Notes under the pieces: model-generated | Database searches by the model: none | What the model saw: only the letters and a program-made list of their open reading frames with translations | Told to the model about the DNA's origin: nothing | Assembly: GCA_937893605.1 (NCBI GenBank) | Contig: CALBGG010000025.1 | Location: 1 to 11,167 of the forward strand | DNA: 11,167 nucleotides | Direction: 5' to 3' | Source: an uncultured Clostridia bacterium | Lineage (GTDB): Bacteria > Bacillota > Clostridia > Oscillospirales > Oscillospiraceae | In this document: piece by piece, positions 1 to 4,336 of the stretch | How the letters are laid out: every line of letters starts with the position of its first letter | Position numbering within the stretch: position 1 is the stretch's first letter | Position numbers and translations under genes: made by a program

Positions 1-447
1 GTGCTGAATCTGCTGGCGGACAGCAAGATTTCGGTCAGCCCCGACAGCGGAAAAGAAAAATATACGCTGGGTCAGCGTGCGGCTGATGCCATTGCAAGAT
101 TTGCCGGAAGCTGGGCATTTATTTTTTCGTTTACCGGCGGACTTGTGCTGTGGATGATTATTAACACGGTGATGGCTGCACGGGCATTTGATTCGTATCC
201 GTTCATTCTGCTGAATCTGGTGCTGTCCTGCATTGCGGCGATCCAGGCGCCGCTCATTATGATGAGTCAGAACCGGCAGGAGGAAAAAGACCGCCGCAGA
301 GCCGAAAACGATTACAAGGTCAACCTGAAAACCGAAATTATGATTGAGGATCTGTATGATAAGGTAAATGTGATCCTTGCTAAGCAGACGGCATTGGAAA
401 AGCAATTGCAGGCGGACGCCAAAACGGGCAAGGGAAAGCCACAGTGA
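1..447 (+). CDS. DUF1003 family membrane protein (possibly 5'-truncated)
   Basis: The reading frame starts with GTG at the first base of the window, so neither the true start nor a ribosome binding site can be judged and the N-terminus may be missing. The 148 residues match the DUF1003 pattern. A short segment (RAADAIARFAGSW, about residues 26-38) precedes two hydrophobic spans, roughly 38-59 and 66-88, the second ending in a polar QNRQEEKDR stretch. A basic, coiled-coil-like cytoplasmic tail follows (about 92-140, with the KTEIMIEDLYDKV motif). DUF1003 proteins are bacterial inner-membrane proteins of unknown biochemical function. The gene ends in TGA and is followed after about 20 bases by an apparent new promoter, so nothing downstream seems to be co-transcribed with it. 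Family assignment is confident; function is unknown. Confidence 0.85.
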   Translation: MLNLLADSKISVSPDSGKEKYTLGQRAADAIARFAGSWAFIFSFTGGLVLWMIINTVMAARAFDSYPFILLNLVLSCIAAIQAPLIMMSQNRQEEKDRRRAENDYKVNLKTEIMIEDLYDKVNVILAKQTALEKQLQADAKTGKGKPQ

Positions 448-467
448 TTTTCAAATATTTTTGCCTG

Positions 468-496
468 TTTACAAGGCAGTATGTCCTCGGCATAAT
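468..496 (+). promoter_or_regulatory. Sigma-A-type promoter for a candidate small RNA
   Basis: TTTACA at 468-473 and CATAAT at 491-496 are separated by exactly 17 bases, a good match to the housekeeping promoter. Transcription would begin near 503, just before the first strand of a long-range RNA helix at 506. No protein-coding frame of credible quality follows on this strand before 723. A weak hairpin (TGCCT 462-466 with AGGCA 474-478) overlaps the -35 box. Confidence 0.5.
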
Positions 497-502
497 GATG
501 AG

Positions 503-723
503 AAGTTGCCCGCAATCCTCCCGAAACGCAGAAGCCGGATCTGATCTCTCAAGCTCTCACGTTGAGCGGCTCCGGCGCGGGCAATATAAAAATAGAGACA
601 GACTCGGATATTGACTGAAGAAAAAGCTCAGGTCAATGAACAGCACCCCATTTGTTAGACAGTTATGATATAATATCTAACAGATGGGGTGCTGTTCACT
701 GTTCATGGGGTGCTTTCTTTTTT
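503..723 (+). ncRNA. Candidate structured small RNA of unknown class
   Basis: This stretch has no convincing ORF but holds a chain of helices in the order expected for one transcript. P1 is 506-513 with 577-584 (8 bp). P2 is 534-539 with 571-576 (6 bp, abutting P1). P3 is 548-552 with 562-566. P4 is 611-615 with 632-636, extended by 616-618 with 628-630 across a bulge. P5 is 637-659 with 676-698: 23 consecutive pairs including one G-U, directly abutting P4. A T-rich tract at 714-723 ends the unit just before the stop codon of the convergent gene. Upstream is a good promoter at 468-496. I could not match the sequence to tmRNA, 6S RNA, SRP RNA, RNase P RNA or any riboswitch core I know. The alternative is an untranscribed relic with a bidirectional terminator. 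The helices are seen directly; transcription is inferred. Confidence 0.45.
637..723 (+). terminator. 23-bp hairpin with duplicated right arm and T-tract
   Basis: The arms at 637-659 and 676-698 pair along their whole length with a single G-U pair and a 16-base loop. A second copy of the right-arm core (ATGGGGTGCT at 705-714, preceded again by TGTTC) follows and runs straight into the T-tract at 714-723. The left arm can pair with either copy, and only pairing with the second copy places a hairpin directly against the T-tract. It probably ends the candidate small RNA. On the other strand it may also help stop transcription from the convergent gene at 724-1359, with a short T-run at 622-626. 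Confidence 0.55.
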
Positions 724-1359
724 CTAATTATCTTTCCTCCTGTAGCCGCAGTCGCAGTAATCTCCGCCCGAGGCGAGCGTATACCGCCGCACAAAATCCG
801 TCGCGCCGCCGGCATCGCTCATGGTGTAGTCAAGGCGGCACAGCGCGGGGGTGAGATCGTACAGCCCGAGCTTTTTCATCAGAACGCATATGCCGCACCT
901 TGTAAAGCGGCCCTCGTAGCCGCTGCCGTCGGGGTATTCGTAAAAGTCCATGTTCCATGAGTACGGGTTGCGGTCGGCCGCCCTTAAAGCTGCGGTCGCC
1001 TTCATACCGGCAATGTCCTTTTCGCTGAATTTTTTCTTCCCGCTCTTGCGGCAGAACCAGCGCATCGGCTTTGTCATCATGGCCTTTGCATAGTAGTCCG
1101 TAAGCCGCTGCACGTCGGGCCGCTGCGGCGCGGACAGGATAAATGCGCAGAGCATCGCGCAGTTTACTATATTCATCTTGAAGCGGTCGGCCTTTTCAAA
1201 CTCCGGCAGCTCGCTTATTATCTGCCGGTATCTCGGCTTTGCTTTTTTTGTTATGTCTTTTGCAGTTTCGGCGTCATAGCCGAGCACGGCCGTCAGCTGT
1301 CTGCGGAAGGATCCGGCAAACAGCGCCCACATACCCATGGGCATACCAAAATATTTCAT
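724..1359 (-). CDS. L-2-amino-thiazoline-4-carboxylic acid hydrolase-like protein
   Basis: The 211-residue soluble protein resembles the ATC hydrolase family. The best evidence is the C-terminal signature: GICVLMKKLGLYDLTPALC (about residues 155-173), LDY, and then a late GGDYCDCGYRR segment, corresponding to the GG-x-x-C-D-F/C pattern near the end of these proteins. The characterised enzyme in Pseudomonas opens 2-amino-thiazoline-4-carboxylate during conversion to L-cysteine. Homologues in gut Clostridia are numerous, and their substrates are mostly not established. The N-terminal half is helical and basic with no signal peptide or membrane span. The ATG at 1359 has only a weak AGG-type ribosome binding site (AGTAGG) before it, and no clear promoter was found. 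It is convergent with the 503-723 RNA candidate and stands alone. Family moderately sure; reaction unproven. Confidence 0.65.
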   Translation of the reverse strand: MKYFGMPMGMWALFAGSFRRQLTAVLGYDAETAKDITKKAKPRYRQIISELPEFEKADRFKMNIVNCAMLCAFILSAPQRPDVQRLTDYYAKAMMTKPMRWFCRKSGKKKFSEKDIAGMKATAALRAADRNPYSWNMDFYEYPDGSGYEGRFTRCGICVLMKKLGLYDLTPALCRLDYTMSDAGGATDFVRRYTLASGGDYCDCGYRRKDN

Positions 1360-1387
1360 TATGAAACCTACTTATGTTTAACGAGCA

Positions 1388-1706
1388 GATAGCTGGCAGC
1401 CAATAGCTGATAGCTATATGTGTGCGCAGAGCGCACTTATTTGAATTTCACCTCATCCGTCAGCCTTCGGCTGACACCTTCCCCTCAAGGGGAAGGCATT
1501 TTTTCAGTGGCGCATTAAGATTGCACCGATACGTTTATTGCGGTTGCCCGACCGGAAAGTACGAGAAAACCACTGCAAACGGAACGGACAAGCCCGTTCC
1601 CTACACGGTGCGGCACAGCACTGTAGGGCGATGCAGAATCGGTTTCCACCATGGTTCCGAACCGGGCAACCGCAATATGCGTATCCGTAGCAGCGTCCGT
1701 TCGCTA
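1388..1706. repeat. Composite intergenic repeat, copy 1 (hairpin cluster plus inverted-repeat module)
   Basis: The gene-free stretch between the ATC-hydrolase-like gene and the AEC transporter is almost entirely repeat. The first part is four tandem hairpins: 1403-1408/1412-1417, 1422-1427/1431-1436, 1459-1465/1469-1475 and 1477-1484/1489-1496 (CCTTCCCC with GGGGAAGG, then a T-run). The second part has imperfect inverted arms of about 32 bases at 1526-1557 and 1655-1687, around smaller palindromes such as GGAACGG with CCGTTCC. The same order of parts recurs at 4030-4240 and, for the second part, at 10761-10945. The closing A-tract (1709-1714) touches the end of the transporter gene. No ORF here is credible. 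Confidence 0.75.
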
Positions 1707-2645
1707 TTAAAAAACCCCGAGGGATTTGAATATCAGAGACCAGACGAACATCGTAAAGCAGCACAGGGCGCTGGTGGATACGACGATATCTCCCGCGAGC
1801 TCATCGTCGCCGCCCATCTGCTGAACCATCGTAAACGATGCGATGGCATTGGCCGAGCCGAAAATGGCTATCATCCCGGCGAAGGCAATACCTCGTATGC
1901 CGAGGAAGTATGCCAGGGTGAGGAATATGCCGGGCATGACGACGAGCCTGCCGAGGCAGACCTCGATAAGATCCTTGACGTACTTATGTATGCCGCCCCA
2001 CTGGAAGAACGCGCCGAGCATAAACAGCATCATGGGGTTTGTCGCATCTGCAATCTGCTCAATTGTGGACACCAGCGCCTCCGGCAGCTTAATTCCCGAC
2101 AGCAGAAAGGCTATGCCCGCGATCGACCCGAGGATAAGCGGATTTTTGAAGATATCCGCAATTATTTGCAGCGGCCTGGGTCTCTTGCCGTTAAAAATCT
2201 CAAGCGTCACTACGGCAATGGCGTTGAACATCGGAACGACGACGGCAATGAGCAGAACAACAGGTCCCGCGTCCGCTCCCGGAACGAGCGCCGTCGCAAG
2301 CGGCAGGCCGATAATGACGAAGTTCGAGCGGTAAATGCCCTGTATTTTAACAGCGCGCTTGTCGGCCTGCTTTTCCGTCAGCATGACATAGATAAGGCTG
2401 ATGAAAAACTCGGCAAGTACGCCGCCGGCCGCAAATATGAGCAGCTTCGGCTGCACCGCGCTCGAAAGATCCGAGGCGTAGATGTTGTAAAACAGCATCA
2501 CCGGCATGAAGTAGCGAAACAGCATTTTGTTGAGCTTCGGCACGTCCGAGCGCTTTACAGCGCCCAGATGCCTTGCAAGGCATCCGAGCGCCATGATGAG
2601 AAATATCGGAACGACCGCGTTTAAGCATACCGAAAACGCCGTCAT
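1707..2645 (-). CDS. AEC (auxin efflux carrier) family transporter
   Basis: A 312-residue polytopic membrane protein of the AEC/Mem_trans family, with about ten hydrophobic spans and a hydrophilic break near the middle (IFNGKRPRPLQIIADIFKNP, about residues 150-169). Recognisable family features are the N-terminal VVPIFLIMALGCLARH span, the NKMLFRYFMPVMLF segment, and paired NPLILG and SANAIASFT elements in the second half. Members move organic anions such as malonate or malate, or auxin-like compounds in plants; the substrate cannot be read from sequence. The start overlaps the stop of the upstream DUF896 gene in an ATGA arrangement, so the two are translationally coupled as the last two genes of a three-gene operon. 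It ends in tandem stops TAA TAG next to repeat copy 1, with no convincing terminator of its own. Confidence 0.9.
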   Translation of the reverse strand: MTAFSVCLNAVVPIFLIMALGCLARHLGAVKRSDVPKLNKMLFRYFMPVMLFYNIYASDLSSAVQPKLLIFAAGGVLAEFFISLIYVMLTEKQADKRAVKIQGIYRSNFVIIGLPLATALVPGADAGPVVLLIAVVVPMFNAIAVVTLEIFNGKRPRPLQIIADIFKNPLILGSIAGIAFLLSGIKLPEALVSTIEQIADATNPMMLFMLGAFFQWGGIHKYVKDLIEVCLGRLVVMPGIFLTLAYFLGIRGIAFAGMIAIFGSANAIASFTMVQQMGGDDELAGDIVVSTSALCCFTMFVWSLIFKSLGVF

Positions 2646-2851
2646 TTCCCGTCCTTCCTCTGAAGCTTATGCTTTTTCCCGTCGGGGGTCTGGATATATG
2701 TGTTGTCCAGTATCTCCATTGCGCCCTTGCGCCACTCGTCCAGGTATTCCTTGCGCAGCTCGTCGCGCTCGGCTATCTCGTCGGGCGTGAGCGCGCGCTC
2801 CTTTTTCAGGCGTGCAAGCTCGTTTATTCTTTTAAGCTTTGAATTTTCCAT
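2642..2851 (-). CDS. DUF896 (UPF0291/YnzC-like) small protein
   Basis: This 69-residue protein matches the YnzC/UPF0291 family. The N-terminal half is a helical hairpin (KLKRINELARLKKERALT, about residues 5-22, then PDEIAERDELRKEYLDEWRK), followed by the conserved LDNTYIQTPDGKKHKL segment and a short basic tail. It is cytoplasmic, without signal peptide or membrane span. In Bacillus subtilis the relative YnzC lies in the SOS-controlled yneA operon, but the family's molecular role is unknown. Here it is the middle gene of an operon: its ATG overlaps the stop of the nucleotidase gene (TAATG), and its stop overlaps the start of the transporter gene. No LexA-like operator was found upstream. Length and motifs are normal for the family. 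Confidence 0.9.
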   Translation of the reverse strand: MENSKLKRINELARLKKERALTPDEIAERDELRKEYLDEWRKGAMEILDNTYIQTPDGKKHKLQRKDGK

Positions 2852-3438
2852 TATTCTATCGTCCCCAATTCGTCAAGAGTTTTCTCGAACGCCGGAATGA
2901 AGTGCTCGATGAAATACTCGGCCTCCGGCAGCTCATAGGCGTGTATCGCCGCAAGCGTCTGCTTTTCGGCGTTTAGAAATTCGTTGTTTCCGGCCTTGCG
3001 CTCCTCAATACATTTAATATAGGCGCTCAACTTGTCGGCGGCCTTTACTATCGGGTGCAGTGCCCTTTGTGTCTCGCCGACGAGCACGGGCTCGAACGCC
3101 GGCTGAAGCTCACGCGGGAGCATGCCGAGAAGCTTTTCCGACGCGATGGTCTCGACGCGACGGTAAGCGCTCATAATCTCCTCGTCGTGGTATTTTATCG
3201 GCGTGGGCAAATCACCCGTGAGTATCTCGCTTGCATCGTGATACAGCGCGACCGTCGCACAGGCCTCGGGATCGCAGGGAACGCCGTACACGTCGCGGCG
3301 GATAACGCCCAAGGCGTGGGCGATAACGGCGACCATGTGGCTGTGCTCCTGTATATTTTCATATATGGAGTTTCGCATCAGGCTCCAGCGCTCGATATAT
3401 CGCATGCGCGAAATGAGCGCGAAAAAATTACTGTCCAT
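2851..3438 (-). CDS. YfbR-like HD-domain 5'-deoxynucleotidase
   Basis: An HD-domain phosphohydrolase resembling Escherichia coli YfbR, which dephosphorylates deoxyribonucleoside 5'-monophosphates using a divalent metal. Counting from the ATG at 3438 the protein has 195 residues. It keeps the YfbR active-site set one or two positions away from E. coli numbering: R17-W18, H32 (in EHSHM), H67-D68 with E71 and D76 (in YHDASEILTGDLPTPIKY), and D135 (in KAADKLSAY). A longer frame would start at GTG 3447, but that GTG is part of the Shine-Dalgarno sequence GAGGTG, seven bases before the ATG, so the ATG is preferred. First gene of a coupled operon with the DUF896 protein and AEC transporter, pointing to nucleotide turnover, though the link to the transporter is unclear. 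A promoter lies at 3459-3487. Confidence 0.9.
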   Translation of the reverse strand: MDSNFFALISRMRYIERWSLMRNSIYENIQEHSHMVAVIAHALGVIRRDVYGVPCDPEACATVALYHDASEILTGDLPTPIKYHDEEIMSAYRRVETIASEKLLGMLPRELQPAFEPVLVGETQRALHPIVKAADKLSAYIKCIEERKAGNNEFLNAEKQTLAAIHAYELPEAEYFIEHFIPAFEKTLDELGTIE

Positions 3439-3458
3439 ATTCTTCACCTCGTCAGCTT

Positions 3459-3487
3459 ATGTTATCATATAGCTCCGTCAATATCAA
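3459..3487 (-). promoter_or_regulatory. Probable promoter of the nucleotidase-DUF896-AEC operon
   Basis: On the minus strand TTGATA (3482-3487) and TAACAT (3459-3464) are 17 bases apart. The -35 box is good and the -10 box is fair (4 of 6). The start would fall near 3452, giving a short leader that holds the GAGGTG ribosome binding site. The position just upstream of the operon supports the call. Confidence 0.45.
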
Positions 3488-3546
3488 ATATTTGAGGAAC
3501 ATTTTTTTGCACGGCTCTGTTATAGAACCGCATGCCGAAAAAAAGC

Positions 3547-3575
3547 TTTACAAATGCCGCCGTAAGTGGTAATAT
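3547..3575 (+). promoter_or_regulatory. rpsO promoter
   Basis: TTTACA (3547-3552) and TAATAT (3570-3575) are separated by 17 bases. An A-tract (3538-3544) just upstream of the -35 box could act as an UP element, as expected for a ribosomal-protein gene. Transcription would begin near 3582, leaving a leader of about 87 bases. Confidence 0.7.
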
Positions 3576-3581
3576 TACATG

Positions 3582-3668
3582 GCTAAGCCCGTGAACTCAG
3601 TATTCGGGAGACCTTTCATCCCTTTACTTAGTCACAGGGTATATGAAAATTCGGAAAGGGGTATCATT
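3582..3668 (+). promoter_or_regulatory. rpsO leader with alternative Shine-Dalgarno-sequestering helices
   Basis: The ribosome binding site (GGAAAGGGG, 3653-3661) can pair with either of two upstream pyrimidine runs: CCTTTC at 3612-3617 with 3654-3659, or CCCTTT at 3620-3625 with 3655-3660. The two pairings exclude each other. S15 is known to repress its own translation through leader RNA in several bacteria, using structures that differ between lineages. This leader fits that logic, but S15 binding is inferred. Confidence 0.4.
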
Positions 3669-3935
3669 ATGATCACCAAAGAGACCAAGACCGCCGTTAT
3701 AGAGGCAAACAAGACCCACGAGAGCGATACCGGCTCTCCCGAGGTTCAGATCGCCATCCTCACTCAGCGCATCCGCGAGCTGACCGCTCACCTGAAGGTT
3801 CATCCCAATGACGACCACAGCCGTCTGGGTATGTACAAGATGGTCGGTAAGCGCCGCCGTCTGCTCGACTACCTCGCAAAGAAGGATATCGAGCGTTACC
3901 GCGCAATCATTGCAAAGCTGGGCATCCGCAAGTAA
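3669..3935 (+). CDS. rpsO: 30S ribosomal protein S15
   Basis: The 88-residue product is a standard-length S15, a primary-binding protein of the 30S platform that contacts 16S rRNA helices and organises later assembly. Diagnostic segments are HESDTGSPEVQIAILTQRI (about residues 15-33), the HPNDDHSRLGM turn (46-56, carrying conserved 16S-contact residues), and the GKRRRLLDYL helix (60-69). The frame can be extended to an ATG at 3579, but that codon lies before the predicted transcription start and adds residues foreign to S15. The ATG at 3669 has AAAGGGG eight bases upstream and gives the family's usual N-terminus. It is followed by a strong terminator at 3967-4002 and, further on, by pnp, the classic bacterial gene order. 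Confidence 0.98.
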   Translation: MITKETKTAVIEANKTHESDTGSPEVQIAILTQRIRELTAHLKVHPNDDHSRLGMYKMVGKRRRLLDYLAKKDIERYRAIIAKLGIRK

Positions 3936-3966
3936 GCCCGGCACTTCCGAAGGGTATGAAGGTTTT

Positions 3967-4002
3967 AAGCAGGGGACAAGTGAATATGTCCCCTGCTTTT
4001 TT
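3967..4002 (+). terminator. rpsO terminator
   Basis: A perfect 12-bp stem (AAGCAGGGGACA 3967-3978 with TGTCCCCTGCTT 3987-3998) with an 8-base loop is followed by further T residues to 4002. This is a strong intrinsic terminator about 30 bases after the rpsO stop. Its right arm can instead join a second hairpin with 4012-4029. Confidence 0.9.
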
Positions 4003-4029
4003 GATCGCTTTGCGATGAAAAAAGCAGGG

Positions 4030-4240
4030 AAGCCGATAGCTGATATAGTGTTTGCCTGCGGCAAACGAATTTGAATAGGCAACCCCTCCGGCTCGGCTAA
4101 AGCCGACCCACCTCCCCTTACACAGGGGAGGCAAGAATGCAGTACCGCAGCGCGATGCAAACGCGGTTTCGCCAGAATTCTCGATACCGGGCTTGCGCAA
4201 TAAATGTATAGGTAAGATCTCAAATCGCCTCCGAAAAAGG
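4030..4240. repeat. Composite intergenic repeat, copy 2
   Basis: The order of parts matches copy 1 at 1388-1706. An AGCCGATAGCTGATA segment is followed by hairpins 4050-4056/4060-4066, 4093-4098/4101-4106 and 4111-4118/4124-4131 (CCTCCCCT with AGGGGAGG). Next come a GATGC..CGGTTTC segment (about 4154-4170) and the right-arm sequence CGATACCGGGC...GCAATAAATGTAT (4182-4212). A tail with AAATCGCCTC and an A-run ends near 4240. The left inverted arm seen in copies 1 and 3 appears to be missing. There is no credible ORF. Most of the gap between rpsO and pnp is this element. Confidence 0.7.
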
Positions 4241-4305
4241 GGCTTAGTATTTGAAAATCGGCTCTTGGACAGAGCCCGTTTTCAAGTGCTATGCTCCGGC
4301 GATTT
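4222..4305 (+). promoter_or_regulatory. Long hairpin leader of pnp
   Basis: An outer 8-bp helix (AAATCGCC 4222-4229 with GGCGATTT 4298-4305) encloses a 9-base bulge and a 27-position stem running from 4239 with 4297 to 4265 with 4271. That stem has only two mismatches (4244/4292 and 4259/4277), a few G-U pairs and a 5-base loop. No T-run follows, so it is not a terminator. E. coli pnp has a long leader stem that RNase III cuts before PNPase represses its own mRNA. A similar role is inferred here from shape and position only. The pnp promoter itself was not identified. Confidence 0.55.
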
Positions 4306-4336
4306 TGAAATATAAAAAACGAAAAGGAGCAAACAA

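Noticed and set aside
492..530. Hammerhead-ribozyme-like pieces (TGATGAG and CGAAAC) within the candidate small RNA.
   Set aside because: The essential C before TGATGA is an A, no proper stem II joins the two pieces, and no suitable cleavage-site helix was found.
669..674. A perfect TATAAT in the loop of the 23-bp hairpin.
   Set aside because: No -35-like sequence lies 16-18 bases upstream on the plus strand, and the position within a hairpin loop before a T-tract makes a promoter unlikely.
1477..1506. CCTTCCCC/GGGGAAGG hairpin with T-run as a plus-strand terminator.
   Set aside because: No plus-strand gene precedes it, and the same hairpin type recurs in repeat copy 2 without a T-run, so it is better explained as part of the repeat.
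1709..1726. A possible terminator at the end of the AEC gene (CCC/GGG followed by six T on the minus strand).
   Set aside because: Only three G-C pairs form before a U-U mismatch, with a 3-base loop; too weak to call.
1422..2624. A 400-codon plus-strand frame across repeat copy 1 and the AEC gene.
   Set aside because: The product is rich in Arg, His and Gln with no recognisable domain, begins in repeat DNA and lies opposite a clear membrane transporter gene.
3439..3447. A GTG start giving three extra residues to the YfbR-like nucleotidase.
   Set aside because: The GTG is within the GAGGTG ribosome binding site of the ATG at 3438, and numbering from that ATG matches YfbR active-site positions closely.
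3579..3668. An upstream ATG that would add 30 residues to S15.
   Set aside because: It lies before the predicted transcription start, lacks a ribosome binding site, and the added residues are not part of any S15; the ATG at 3669 has AAAGGGG and gives the usual N-terminus.
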